A stretch of DNA of 47,778 nt from Streptomyces sp. B93 (GCF_018070565.1 NZ_JAGPXL010000050.1:1-47778); one strand, 5' to 3'. Shown: positions 8,354-17,177, counted from the stretch's first letter. The notes: generated from the letters alone by a model not told the origin. Program-made: numbers and translations.

Positions 8354-8688
8354 AGCGGAACACGAAGATCAACCTGCTTCTGCTGCTGGCGGTGGCCGCG
8401 CTGGCGGTGCTGCCGCTGGCGCTCGGCATGGGCGACCACAAGGAGGAGCCGTTCACCGGCGCCGACGGTGAGGCGGAGACGGCCATCACCGAGATCGAGC
8501 CGGACTACGAGCCGTGGTTCTCGCCGCTGTACGAACCTCCCTCGGGCGAGATCGAGTCGGCGCTGTTCGCGGTGCAGGCGTCGCTCGGCACGGGCGTACT
8601 GGCGTACTACTTCGGGCTGCGCCGCGGGCGGCGGCAGGGCGCGGAGCGGGCCCTGGCCGCCCGTCCGGCCAGCCCTCAGGACGACTGA
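8350..8688 (+). CDS. cbiN: cobalt transport accessory protein CbiN
   Basis: This 112-residue protein starts at a GTG that overlaps the cbiM stop. It has one N-terminal membrane helix (INLLLLLAVAALAVLPLAL), an extracytoplasmic loop with GADGEAETAI and a PDYEPWFSPLYEPPSGEIES segment typical of CbiN, then a second membrane helix (LFAVQASLGTGVLAYYFGL). In Cbi systems CbiN helps load cobalt into CbiM. The next gene starts immediately after its TGA. The C-terminal tail is Arg- and Ala-rich and variable. Confidence 0.92.
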   Translation: MKRNTKINLLLLLAVAALAVLPLALGMGDHKEEPFTGADGEAETAITEIEPDYEPWFSPLYEPPSGEIESALFAVQASLGTGVLAYYFGLRRGRRQGAERALAARPASPQDD

Positions 8689-9438
8689 GTGCTGCCCATC
8701 GACGCGGCGGCGCACAGCAGTCGCTGGCGCCGCCGTCACCCCGTGGACAAGGCCGTGCTCGGGCTCGGTCTGACCGTGCTGGCGATCTCGCTGCCGCCCT
8801 GGCCGGGCGCGGCGCTGGTGCTGCTGACCGCGCTGACCCTGCTGCTGGGACCGGCCGGGGTGCCGGGTCGCAGGCTGTGGCGGGCGTACCGGGTGCCGTT
8901 GGGTTTCTGTGTGTCCGGGGCCGTGACGCTGCTGGTGCAGGTCGGCGGCCCGGACGGGTTCGTGTCCCTCGCCGGCGACGGGCCGCTGCGGGCCGGGGAG
9001 TTGCTGCTGCGGACGTCGGCGGCGTCCCTCGGGGTGCTGCTGTTCGCGTTCACCACGCCGATGTCGGACCTGCTGCCGCGGCTGGAGCGGGCCGGGGTGC
9101 CCGCGCCGGTCGTGGACGTGGCGCTGGTGACGTACCGGATGAGCTTCCTGCTGCTGGACTCGGTGCGGCGGGTGCGGGCGGCGCAGGCCGCGCGGCTCGG
9201 CCACACGACGCGGGCCGCGACCTGGCGGTCCCTCGGCGGTCTCGGTGCCACGGCGTTCGTGCGGGCCTTCGACCGGGCCGCCCGGCTCCAGGCGGGGCTC
9301 GCCGGACGCGGCTACGACGGTTCCCTGCGGGTGCTGGTTCCCGAGGCCCGCATCTCCGTCCGCTTCACCGGCGCGAGTCTCGCGCTGCTGGTGGCCGTGG
9401 CCGCCCTCACCCTCGTACTGGAAAGGCCGCTGACATGA
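8689..9438 (+). CDS. cbiQ: cobalt ECF transporter T component CbiQ
   Basis: The 249-residue protein has five or so membrane segments and the T-component signature with two Ala-Arg-Gly-like coupling motifs in cytoplasmic helices (AAQAARLGH near residue 165 and QAGLAGRGYDG near residue 205). These helices dock on the ATPase. The GTG start abuts the cbiN stop without a gap, and the gene ends in an ATGA overlap with cbiO. CbiQ transmits ATP-driven movement to CbiM. Confidence 0.94.
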   Translation: MLPIDAAAHSSRWRRRHPVDKAVLGLGLTVLAISLPPWPGAALVLLTALTLLLGPAGVPGRRLWRAYRVPLGFCVSGAVTLLVQVGGPDGFVSLAGDGPLRAGELLLRTSAASLGVLLFAFTTPMSDLLPRLERAGVPAPVVDVALVTYRMSFLLLDSVRRVRAAQAARLGHTTRAATWRSLGGLGATAFVRAFDRAARLQAGLAGRGYDGSLRVLVPEARISVRFTGASLALLVAVAALTLVLERPLT

Positions 9439-10286
9439 CGGAGTCGGCACTTCTCGCCCTGCGGGGCGCCTCGTTCGCCTACGAGGACGGGCCCACCGTC
9501 CTCGACGGCCTCGACTTCGACGTCCACGAGGGGCGGGCGCTGGCGCTGCTCGGCCGCAACGGCAGCGGCAAGACCACGCTGATGCGGCTGCTCAGCGGCG
9601 GCCTCCGGCCGCGGGCGGGGACGCTGGCGGTCGAGGGGCGGCCGGTGGCGTACGACCGCAAGGGGCTGACCCGGCTGCGGACGACGGTGCAACTGGTGGT
9701 GCAGGACCCGGACGACCAGCTGTTCGCCGCGTCCGTCGCGCAGGACGTGTCGTTCGGGCCGCTGAACCTCGGGCTGTCCGACGCCGAGGTGCGCGCCCGG
9801 GTGGCGGAGGCGCTCGCCGCGCTGGACATCACCGCTCTCGCCGACCGTCCCACGCACCTGCTCTCCTACGGGCAGCGCAAGCGGACCACCATCGCGGGCG
9901 CGGTGGCGATGCGGCCCCGGGTGCTCATCCTCGACGAGCCGACCGCGGGCCTCGACCCGGACGGCCAGGAACGGCTGCTGGCCACCCTGGACGGGCTGCG
10001 TGCGACGGGCACCACGGTGGTGATGGCCACCCATGACGTGGACCTGGCGCTGCGCTGGGCCGACGACGCCGCCCTGCTCACCCCGTCGGGCGCGCACACC
10101 GGCCCCACGGCGGTCGTGCTGGCCCGCACCGATCTGCTGGAGCGGGCGGGACTGCGGCTGCCCTGGGGGGTGGCGGCGGCGCGGCTGCTGCGCACCCAGG
10201 GTCTGCTGGACGAGGCCGCGGAGGGGCCGCGCACGGCGGAGGACCTGGCCGCCCTCGCGGTGGGGGTGGCGCCGCCGCCGCGGTGA
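9435..10286 (+). CDS. cbiO: cobalt ECF transporter ATPase CbiO
   Basis: The 283-residue ABC ATPase has Walker A GRNGSGKTT (about residues 38-46), a Q-loop VVQDPDDQLFA typical of ECF A-components, the signature LSYGQRKR, Walker B RVLILDEPTAGLD and the switch His in ATHDVDLA. It powers the CbiMNQ importer. It is the last gene of the riboswitch-controlled operon and ends two bases from the convergent phosphatase gene. Confidence 0.96.
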   Translation: MTESALLALRGASFAYEDGPTVLDGLDFDVHEGRALALLGRNGSGKTTLMRLLSGGLRPRAGTLAVEGRPVAYDRKGLTRLRTTVQLVVQDPDDQLFAASVAQDVSFGPLNLGLSDAEVRARVAEALAALDITALADRPTHLLSYGQRKRTTIAGAVAMRPRVLILDEPTAGLDPDGQERLLATLDGLRATGTTVVMATHDVDLALRWADDAALLTPSGAHTGPTAVVLARTDLLERAGLRLPWGVAAARLLRTQGLLDEAAEGPRTAEDLAALAVGVAPPPR

Positions 10287-10288
10287 GG

Positions 10289-12847
10289 TCAGATCTCCTG
10301 CTCGGCCCAGATGATCTTGCCGCAGGGGGTGTAGCGGGCGCCCCAGCGGTGGGCCAGCTGGGCCACCAGGAACAGGCCGCGACCGCCCTCGTCGGTGCTG
10401 CGGGCGTGCCGCAGCCGGGGCGCGGTGCTGCTGGCGTCGGAGACCTCGCAGGTCAGCCGGGCGTCGCGGAGCAGCCGTAGCCGGATGGGCGGTTCGGCGT
10501 AGCGGATGGCGTTGGTGACCAGTTCGCTGACGAGGAGTTCCGTGGTGAGGGCCAGCTCGCCGAGCCCCCAGGCCTCCATCTGGCGGGTGGCGCGGGCCCG
10601 GACCTCGGCGACGGCGGCCGGGTCGGCGGACACCTCCCAGGACACGACCTGCTCGGCGCCCAGGGCGTGGGTGCGGGTCAGGAGCAGGGCGATGTCGTCC
10701 GGCTGCGGTACGGGGACGAGTTGCCGGACCACGGAGGTGCACAGGGCATTCAGGTCGGGGCCGGGCTCGGCGAGCACCTCCCCGAGGCGGGCCATGCCCC
10801 GCTCCATGTCGTGGTCGGCGCCCTCGATCAGACCGTCGGTGTAGAGGCCGAACAGGCTGTTCTCGGGCAGTTCGATCTCCATGGCCTCGAACGCCATGCC
10901 GCCGAGACCGAGGGGCGGCCCGGCCGGCGGCTCGGGGAAGGAGACCCGCCCGTCGGGGGTGACGACGACGGGCGGCGGATGTCCGGCGCGGGCCATGGCA
11001 CACCGCCGGGTGACCGGGTCGTAGACGGCGTACAGGCAGGTCGCGCCGAGGAACGGGGTGCTGTTGTGCCCGTCGGCCGGTGCGCCGGGGGACTCCTCCT
11101 CGCCCAGCCGCAGGACGAGGTCGTCGAGGTGGGCCAGCAGGTCGTCGGGCGGCATCTCCATGTCGGCGAGGGTCTGTACGGCGGTGCGCAGCCGTCCCAT
11201 GGTGGCAGCGGCGGCCAGGCCGTGCCCCACCACGTCGCCGACGACCAGGCCCACCCGGCCGCCGGACAGCGGGATCACGTCGAACCAGTCGCCGCCGACG
11301 CCGCCGGGCGCGTCCGCCGGGAGGTAGGAGGAGGCGACCTCCAGCGCGGTGCCGCCGGTCAGGGCGTGCGGCAGCAGGCTGCGCTGGAGGGTGACCGCCG
11401 CGGTGTGCTCCCTGGTGTAGCGGCGGGCGTTGTCGACGCACAGTGCGGCGCGCGCCACCAGTTCGCGGGCGAGCAGCACGTCGTCGGGCTGGAAGGGGGT
11501 GGGGTTGAGGGACCGTACGAACGTGGTGAGGCCGAGGGCGGTGTGGCGGGCCCGCATCGGCACGGAGATCAGCGAGTGCAGGCCGAACTCGCTCATGCTG
11601 GCGGCCCGTTCGGGCTGTTCGGTCACCCACAGCTCGTCGTCGGGGTCGAGGACGGGGATGTGGATGGGGTCGCCGCTGATGAGGAGGCGCAGGTCGTGCG
11701 GCGGGGGCAGGAAGTCGACGCGGTCCCCGATCCGCGCCACCGCCTCCGGGCAGCCCTCGCGCACCGACTTCATCCCGGCGCGCCGCATCACCGGCCGGAG
11801 GGAGTCGGGGCGGGCGTCGGCGGGCCAGGAGCCGTGCGCCTCGGTGCTCAGGACGGGCTCCAGGAGGTCGACGATGACGAAGTCGGCGAACCGGGGGACG
11901 GCGAAGTCGGCCAGTTCCTGCGCGGTGCGCAGCACGTCGAGGGTCCTGCCGATGCGGGTGCCGGCCTCGTTGACGAGCGTCAGCAGCCGGCGGGCGTTCC
12001 AGCGCTCGGTGACGTCGAGGACCATGTAGCAGATCCCGGTGACGGAGTCGTCGGCGTCGACCAGCGGGAAGAAGGACGTGGAGTAGGCGTGCTGCCGACG
12101 GGGGTCGGCCCAGCTCCAGCCGACGTACTCGTAGTCGGTGACGGGGACGCCGGTGGTCAGGACCTTGCGCATCAGGCCTTCGAGGGTGTCCGCCTGGAGG
12201 CCGGGCAGCAGTTCGCTCAGCCGGTGGCCGAGCCGCTGCTCGCGCGGGATGCCGCCGAAGCGTTCCAGGGTGTCGTTGAGCCACACGTAGCGCAGGTCGA
12301 GGTCGAGCACCGCCATGCCGACCGGGGAGCGGGTGAGGAACCCGTCCGGCACGAACCCGTCCACGGTCCAGCGCTGCCGCTGCTGCCGCGCCGAGAGCAG
12401 GAAGCACTCGGTGCCGCCGATGCGGAAGGACGCCGACACCCGCAGATCGGCGTCGACGGCACGGCCGTCGCGGTGCCGCAGCGTGATGTGCCCGCTCCAG
12501 CCCATCCCGCCCCGGCACCGCTCCGCGATCCCCGCCACCCGCGCCGGGTCCCCGGGCATCGCCAGCAGCCGCCCCGCCGGTTCCCCGACGACCTCGGCCG
12601 CCGTCCTGCCGACCAGTTCCTCGGCACCCCGGGTCCACGCGACGACGACGCCGTCCGCGGCGAGGACGGCGGCGGCGTCGGTGGACGCGTCGAACCGGCC
12701 CGGGGGGTCGTCGGACGCGGGGCCCTCCGGGCGCGGCACGGGAGGATGGTCGGGGCGCGGCACGGGGGGATGGTCCGGGCGCGGCACGGGGGGATGGTCC
12801 GGGCGTGGCACCGGGGGATGGTCCGGGGGTGTTTCCGATGGGTTCAT
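10289..12847 (-). CDS. PAS-PAS-GAF-PP2C (SpoIIE) phosphatase with C-terminal anti-sigma-type ATPase
   Basis: The preferred start gives about 852 residues: ATG 12847, preceded by GAGGA seven bases upstream; the frame extends 36 codons further without a better start. Order of parts: a Pro-rich tail of four DHPPVPRP repeats, a PAS domain (~55-150), a second PAS (~165-280, ending in the PAC-like VLDVTER), a GAF domain (~290-450), a SpoIIE-type PP2C Ser/Thr phosphatase (VGGDWFDVIPL, VGDVVGHGLAAAATM, LYTDGLIEG, DDIALL) and a HATPase_c domain (ELLVSELVTNAIRYA, GGRGLFLVAQLA). In this architecture the phosphatase reactivates anti-anti-sigma proteins and the ATPase can act like RsbW, so one protein may both hold and release a sigma-factor partner switch. 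The inducing signal is unknown. It is divergent from a paralogue at 13036. Confidence 0.9.
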   Translation of the reverse strand: MNPSETPPDHPPVPRPDHPPVPRPDHPPVPRPDHPPVPRPEGPASDDPPGRFDASTDAAAVLAADGVVVAWTRGAEELVGRTAAEVVGEPAGRLLAMPGDPARVAGIAERCRGGMGWSGHITLRHRDGRAVDADLRVSASFRIGGTECFLLSARQQRQRWTVDGFVPDGFLTRSPVGMAVLDLDLRYVWLNDTLERFGGIPREQRLGHRLSELLPGLQADTLEGLMRKVLTTGVPVTDYEYVGWSWADPRRQHAYSTSFFPLVDADDSVTGICYMVLDVTERWNARRLLTLVNEAGTRIGRTLDVLRTAQELADFAVPRFADFVIVDLLEPVLSTEAHGSWPADARPDSLRPVMRRAGMKSVREGCPEAVARIGDRVDFLPPPHDLRLLISGDPIHIPVLDPDDELWVTEQPERAASMSEFGLHSLISVPMRARHTALGLTTFVRSLNPTPFQPDDVLLARELVARAALCVDNARRYTREHTAAVTLQRSLLPHALTGGTALEVASSYLPADAPGGVGGDWFDVIPLSGGRVGLVVGDVVGHGLAAAATMGRLRTAVQTLADMEMPPDDLLAHLDDLVLRLGEEESPGAPADGHNSTPFLGATCLYAVYDPVTRRCAMARAGHPPPVVVTPDGRVSFPEPPAGPPLGLGGMAFEAMEIELPENSLFGLYTDGLIEGADHDMERGMARLGEVLAEPGPDLNALCTSVVRQLVPVPQPDDIALLLTRTHALGAEQVVSWEVSADPAAVAEVRARATRQMEAWGLGELALTTELLVSELVTNAIRYAEPPIRLRLLRDARLTCEVSDASSTAPRLRHARSTDEGGRGLFLVAQLAHRWGARYTPCGKIIWAEQEI
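12728..12823 (-). repeat. four tandem 24-bp repeats coding DHPPVPRP
   Basis: Four in-frame copies of a 24-base unit encode (Asp-His-Pro-Pro-Val-Pro-Arg-Pro)x4 near the N terminus of the phosphatase. The nearly identical units suggest recent slippage expansion, and copy number probably varies between strains. Confidence 0.9.
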
Positions 12848-12861
12848 GGCTTCGTCCTCTA

Positions 12862-12877
12862 CAGCACCATGGTGCTG
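12862..12877. promoter_or_regulatory. 16-bp perfect palindrome in divergent promoter region
   Basis: CAGCACCATGGTGCTG is self-complementary over all 16 bases and lies just upstream of the ribosome-binding site of the minus-strand phosphatase, in the 188-base gap between the two divergent paralogues. It could be an operator or an mRNA hairpin. No regulator is assigned. Confidence 0.35.
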
Positions 12878-13035
12878 CCACTCCGGCCGATCCGCACGGT
12901 TCCACGGGGCGGGGCCGGGCGCGGGTTGGGGAAGGCGGATGCCCGGGGGGAGCATGGAAGTGCCGGTGGCAGGAACCCGTGGTGCGGTGCGACGCGCGTG
13001 GTCGTGCCGCCGACCGGCGCAGGAGGTGGGCCGCC

Positions 13036-15105
13036 ATGACTGCCGGATCCTTCCGAGACCAGGGCGAGGAGTACGGCGACCCGCTGCCGCCCCGGCCGAC
13101 CGGTCTGCTCGACGTGCTGAGCGTCGCCGCGGTGGTCCTGGACGCCGACGGGCGGATCGTCTTCTGGACGCCGCAGGCCGGGGACCTGTTCGGGTACCGC
13201 GCGGAGGAGGCGCTCGGCAAGTACGCGGCGCGGCTGTTCATCCACCCCGAGCACCTCAAGGCGGTGCAGAGCCTGTTCGCGGAGGTGCTGGAGACCGGCC
13301 GCAGCTGGGCGGGCGCCTTCCCGGTGCTGCACAAGGACGGCAGCACCCGGCTCACCGAGTTCCGCAACATGCGCCTCACCGACGACCTCGGTGACGTCTA
13401 CGCGCTGGGCATCGCGGCCGACCACGCGCTGCTGGAACGCGTCGAGACCGATCTCGCGCTGTGCGAGCGGCTGATCAACCAGTCCCCCATCGGTCTCGCG
13501 CTGATGGACCCCGACCTGCGCTACCGGCTGGTCAACCCGGCGCTGGAGCGGATCGACGGCGTCCCCGCCGAGGACCACATCGGCCGTCATCTGCGGGACA
13601 CCCCGGCCCTGCCCGACGTGGACACCATCGAGTCGGCGCTGCGCCAGGTCCTGACCACCGGCACCCCGCTGCTCGACCAGTACCACGTGGGCCGCCCGCA
13701 GTCCGACCCGGAGCACGAGCACGCCTGGTCGCTGTGCTTCTACCGGCTGGAGGACCCCGGCGGGCGGGTGCTGGGCGCGGCCACCTCGGTCGTCGACGTC
13801 ACCGAGCGGCACCGGGCGGCGGCCGAGGCCGACCGGGCGCGGCGCCGCCTGGCCCTGATCGCCGACGCCTCGGCGCGGGTGGGCACCAGCCTGGAGGTGG
13901 AGCAGACCGCCCGTGAGCTGGCCGAGATCGCCACCGCGGAACTCGCCGACGTGGTCGCCGTGGACGTCCTCGACTCCGCGCTGGCGTGCCGCCGCTCCCG
14001 TCAGCCGGACAACGGGCCGGAGCTGTTCCGGGCCCTGGCGCTGAAGGCGGCGCACCCGACGGTGGCGCTGCACGCCGCCGACGCGCCGGGCGACCTGGCC
14101 TCGTACGAGGGGGACCGGCTCGTCACGCTGTGCGTGCACACCGCGCGGCCGGTGCTGGTGCGGCACGTCGGGGACCACGATCTGCCGCGGATCGCGCGGG
14201 ACGCCGAGGCGAGCGCGCTGCTGTCCCGGGCGGGCGTGCACTCGTACCTCACGGTGCCGCTGATCGCGCACGGCGAGGTGCTGGGCGTCCTCGACCTCAA
14301 GCGCACCCGCAACCCGGTCCCCTTCGACCAGGACGATGTCGTCCTCGCCTCCGAGCTGGCCGGGCGGGCGGCGGTGGCCATCGACAACGCCCGCTGGTTC
14401 CAGAGCGTGCGCAACACCTCCCTCACCCTTCAGCGCAGTCTGCTCCCGGACCACTCACCGCACCACCCCGGTCTCGAGATCGCCTTCCGCTACCAGCCCG
14501 CGCAGGCCACCAGCGAGGTCGGTGGCGACTGGTACGACGTCATCCAGCTGACCGACGACAAGACCGCCCTGGTCGTCGGTGACGTCATGGGCAACGGCAT
14601 CGACGCCGCCGCCACCATGGGCCGGCTGCGCACGGCGACCTGCGCCTACGCGGACCTGGACCTCGATCCCGGCGAGGTGCTCCAGCACCTGGACAAGATC
14701 ACCTGCGATCTGGAGCACTACATCGTCACCTGCGTCTACGCCGTGTACGACCCGCACACCAAGAAGTGCCGGGTCGCCAACGCCGGGCACATGCCGCCCG
14801 CGCTGGCCCGCCGCGGCGCCGCGCCCGCCCTGCTAGACCTGCCCGCCGGCGCCCCGCTCGGCATCGGCGGCGTCCCCTTCGAGACCACCACCGTCGACCT
14901 CGGCCCCGGCGATCTGCTGGTCATCTACACCGACGGTCTCGTGGAGACCCGCCACCACCCCATCGACGACCGGCTGGGCGTCCTCCTCGACTACCTCGGC
15001 GAACCCCACGACTCACTGGAGGAGACCTGCGACCTCCTGCTGTTCGGGCTGCGCCATCCCGACGACCACGACGACGTCGCCCTCCTCGTCGCCCGCACCG
15101 AGTAG
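13036..15105 (+). CDS. PAS-PAS-GAF-PP2C (SpoIIE) phosphatase
   Basis: ATG 13036 is chosen because AGGAGG lies nine bases upstream; the open frame continues back to 12805 without support. The 689-residue protein has PAS (~15-130), PAS (~150-265, ending VVDVTER), GAF (~280-445) and SpoIIE PP2C domains (EVGGDWYDVIQL, VGDVMGNGIDAAATM, IYTDGLVET, DDVALLVA). It lacks the HATPase domain of its divergent neighbour but matches it in domain order and many motifs (ATMGRLRTA; the GAF lead-in TARELAEIATAELADVVAVDVLD against TAQELADFAVPRFADFVIVDLLE), so the pair are paralogues. The likely role is a sensor phosphatase acting on STAS anti-anti-sigma factors; its target is not encoded nearby. Confidence 0.9.
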   Translation: MTAGSFRDQGEEYGDPLPPRPTGLLDVLSVAAVVLDADGRIVFWTPQAGDLFGYRAEEALGKYAARLFIHPEHLKAVQSLFAEVLETGRSWAGAFPVLHKDGSTRLTEFRNMRLTDDLGDVYALGIAADHALLERVETDLALCERLINQSPIGLALMDPDLRYRLVNPALERIDGVPAEDHIGRHLRDTPALPDVDTIESALRQVLTTGTPLLDQYHVGRPQSDPEHEHAWSLCFYRLEDPGGRVLGAATSVVDVTERHRAAAEADRARRRLALIADASARVGTSLEVEQTARELAEIATAELADVVAVDVLDSALACRRSRQPDNGPELFRALALKAAHPTVALHAADAPGDLASYEGDRLVTLCVHTARPVLVRHVGDHDLPRIARDAEASALLSRAGVHSYLTVPLIAHGEVLGVLDLKRTRNPVPFDQDDVVLASELAGRAAVAIDNARWFQSVRNTSLTLQRSLLPDHSPHHPGLEIAFRYQPAQATSEVGGDWYDVIQLTDDKTALVVGDVMGNGIDAAATMGRLRTATCAYADLDLDPGEVLQHLDKITCDLEHYIVTCVYAVYDPHTKKCRVANAGHMPPALARRGAAPALLDLPAGAPLGIGGVPFETTTVDLGPGDLLVIYTDGLVETRHHPIDDRLGVLLDYLGEPHDSLEETCDLLLFGLRHPDDHDDVALLVARTE

Positions 15106-15140
15106 CCGGGCCCGCCCGAGCAGCGGGATCCGCGCCCGGC
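15105..15140. terminator. possible terminator between convergent genes
   Basis: Arms GCCGGGC (15105-15111) and GCCCGGC (15134-15140) are complementary, with an alternative inner pairing of CCCGC with GCGGG. It fills the short convergent gap, but the long loop makes the call weak. Confidence 0.35.
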
Positions 15141-15142
15141 GG

Positions 15143-16030
15143 TCAGGAGTCCCGCCCCGCGTCGGCCCGGCCCCCCGCGCCCAGCCTGCCGGTGGGGAGG
15201 AACGGCTCGCGGGCGGAGAGCCGCGGCAGCTGGTGGCGGGAGACCCGCAGCACCACCGGGGGCAGCGCGGCCCGCGCCGCCTGCCCGAGCCGCAGCCAGC
15301 CGGGCACGTAGACGGCGGTGCGGCGGCGTTCCACGGTGCGCACCAGCCGGGCGGCGACCTCGTCGGCGGAGTGCAGGCGCCCGGCGGGCCCCATGTGCCG
15401 CCGCAGTTCGCGCAGCACGGGGTGCCGGTCGGCGTCGCGGATCATGTCGGTGTCGGTCCAGCCGAGGTAGGCGATGCCGACGGCGACCCCCCGGTGGGCG
15501 ACCTCGGCCCGCAGCGCGTGCGCGAACGCCTCCACCCCCGACTTGGAGGCGCAGTAGGCGCTCATCAGGGGCGCGGCGCCGAACGCCGCCATGGAGGCGA
15601 CCTGGAGGAAGTAGCCCTTGGTGTCCTCCAGGTCCGCGAGGAAGGCGCGGGCCGTGAACGCGCTGCCGGTCAGGTTGACGTCGATCACCCGCCGCCAGAG
15701 CGCGGGGTCCGCCAGCGCGAACGGGCCGCCCTCGGCGATGCCCGCGTTGGCGACGACGACGGACGGTGCGCCCAGGCGGGCGCGTACCTCGCGGGCGGCC
15801 TGCTCCAGGGCCGCCGCGTCGGTGACGTCCAGTTCCGCGGTCGTGGTCGGCGCGGGCAGTGTCGCGGCGACGGCGTCGAGCCCGCGCTGTTCGTGGCCGA
15901 GCAGCGCCACCCGGGCGCCGCGCAGGGCGGCGGCACGGGCGAGGGCCGCGCCGACCCCGCGGGCGGCGCCGGTCACGACGACCGTGCGGTCGCGCAGCGG
16001 GCTGTTCCGCACGGTCTCGGTGACTGCCAC
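15143..16030 (-). CDS. short-chain dehydrogenase/reductase
   Basis: GTG 16030 is the start, with AGAGGGG six bases upstream; the much longer open frame behind it has no further support. The 295-residue classical SDR has the Rossmann motif TGAARGVGAALA, VVANAGIAEGG, the catalytic Ser in LQVASMAAFG and the YCASK active site. Short chain length and NAD(P) motifs fit an alcohol/ketone oxidoreductase, and the C-terminal extension (RLGQAARAALPPVVLRVSRHQLPRL) resembles SDRs acting on lipid-like substrates. The substrate is not deducible. It lies 98 bases downstream of the thioesterase on the same strand and may share its transcript. Confidence 0.9.
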   Translation of the reverse strand: MAVTETVRNSPLRDRTVVVTGAARGVGAALARAAALRGARVALLGHEQRGLDAVAATLPAPTTTAELDVTDAAALEQAAREVRARLGAPSVVVANAGIAEGGPFALADPALWRRVIDVNLTGSAFTARAFLADLEDTKGYFLQVASMAAFGAAPLMSAYCASKSGVEAFAHALRAEVAHRGVAVGIAYLGWTDTDMIRDADRHPVLRELRRHMGPAGRLHSADEVAARLVRTVERRRTAVYVPGWLRLGQAARAALPPVVLRVSRHQLPRLSAREPFLPTGRLGAGGRADAGRDS

Positions 16031-16128
16031 GGGGGCCCCTCTCGTCAGGGAATGTCCGTCGATCGCCACATCGACTCTTCCCGGTCCGCGCGGAACGCGG
16101 ATGCGGTACGCCCGGACGGCCCCGCTCC

Positions 16129-16566
16129 TCAGGAACCGTCGGCCGGTCCCAGTACGGCGATGGAGCCCTGTGCCACCGCGCACAGGGTCTCGGCGCCGTC
16201 GGCCGCCACGGTGGTCAGGTCGCAGCGGCTGACCACGCGGGTGCGGCCCGCGCGGACGACGCGGGCGTGGGCCCGCAGCAGGACGCCGTCGGCGGGCCTG
16301 AGGTAGTCGATGGTGTACCCGGCGGTGATCAGCCGGGCTCCGGCGACCGTGCCCGCGGCGAAGGTGAGGGTGTTGTCGGCGGCGTAGCCGAGGACGCCGC
16401 CGTGCAGGAAGCCGTACTGCTGGCGGAGCGCGTCGCGGACGTCCAGCTCCAGGACGGCCTCGCCGTCGCCGAAGGCGACCAGCCGGGCGCCGATCACCTC
16501 GCTGAAGGGCTGGGCGGCCAGCACCTTCCGGGCGCTCTCCAGGTCGTCGATGGTGTCCACGGTCAT
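16129..16566 (-). CDS. PaaI-type hotdog thioesterase
   Basis: The 145-residue protein has the hotdog-fold signature QYGFLHGGVLGYAADNTLTFAA; the HGG and the following acidic residue form the acyl-CoA binding and catalytic region in PaaI relatives. It probably hydrolyses an aromatic or medium-chain acyl-CoA. GGGAGGCGGG precedes the ATG. It is transcribed divergently from the MarR gene, 106 bases apart, across a palindrome, so it is the likely regulatory target. Confidence 0.88.
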   Translation of the reverse strand: MTVDTIDDLESARKVLAAQPFSEVIGARLVAFGDGEAVLELDVRDALRQQYGFLHGGVLGYAADNTLTFAAGTVAGARLITAGYTIDYLRPADGVLLRAHARVVRAGRTRVVSRCDLTTVAADGAETLCAVAQGSIAVLGPADGS

Positions 16567-16603
16567 CGCGGTCCCGCCTCCCGTGCGCGCTCCGGCACAT
16601 CAT

Positions 16604-16621
16604 CACTTCACTAGTGAACTG
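16604..16621. promoter_or_regulatory. palindromic operator candidate for MarR regulator
   Basis: CACTTCACTAGTGAACTG contains a perfect 12-bp palindrome (TTCACTAGTGAA, 16607-16618) flanked by further symmetric bases. Size and position, between a MarR gene and a divergent enzyme gene, match how MarR proteins control themselves and their neighbours. Confidence 0.6.
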
Positions 16622-16672
16622 AGAACGTTCCGACCCTCCCGCGCGCTCGCCCCGTCTGTCAAGATTCGGCCC

Positions 16673-17122
16673 ATGTCCGAGCCCCGCCACGACGGCCCGC
16701 CCCCGCCCGACCAGCGTCTGTACTTCCTGCTCCAGCGGGCGGCGCACCAGCTGCGCACCGGTGTGGACCGGCGCTGCCTGGCCGCCGCGGGGGTCACCAC
16801 CGCACAGCTGGGCGCGCTGTTCGCCGTGCACGACGAGCCCGGGATCACCCAGCAGGGGCTGGCCCGGGTGCTGGGGCTGCGCGAGTCGGCGGTGACCGGG
16901 CTGGTCGCGCGGCTGACCCGGGCCGGGCTGGTGGCGAGGCGGCCGCATCCCCGGGAGCACCGGGCCGTGGTGCTGGAACTGACCGAGGACGGCACCGCCG
17001 CGCTGGCCGCCGCGCGGCCCGAGATCGAGCGGTTCAACGCGCGGCTGCGGGAACTCCTCGGCGAGACGGGCTTCGAGCGGACGGCGGCGGCGCTGCACCG
17101 GCTGGCGTACTGGGAACCCTGA
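16673..17122 (+). CDS. MarR-family transcriptional regulator
   Basis: The 149-residue protein has the MarR winged-helix layout: an N-terminal dimerisation helix (LYFLLQRAAHQLRTGVDRRC), helix-turn-helix with ITQQGLARVLGLRESAVTGLVARLTRAGLV, wing RRPHPREHRAVVLELTEDG, and a C-terminal helix. The start MSEPRHDG at 16673 is preferred to an upstream frame extension that would cross the operator. It probably represses the thioesterase (and SDR) and itself through the palindrome at 16604-16621, released by a small phenolic or acyl ligand. The ligand is unknown. Confidence 0.9.
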   Translation: MSEPRHDGPPPPDQRLYFLLQRAAHQLRTGVDRRCLAAAGVTTAQLGALFAVHDEPGITQQGLARVLGLRESAVTGLVARLTRAGLVARRPHPREHRAVVLELTEDGTAALAAARPEIERFNARLRELLGETGFERTAAALHRLAYWEP

Positions 17123-17177
17123 CGGGACCTGGTCACGAGGGTTGCGGACGGGGCGGGCTGGGCACCCGGTCGGCACT

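Noticed and set aside
10667..13039. 790-codon plus-strand frame opposite the phosphatase
   Set aside because: Val/Gly-rich shadow of the real minus-strand gene, with no recognisable domain.
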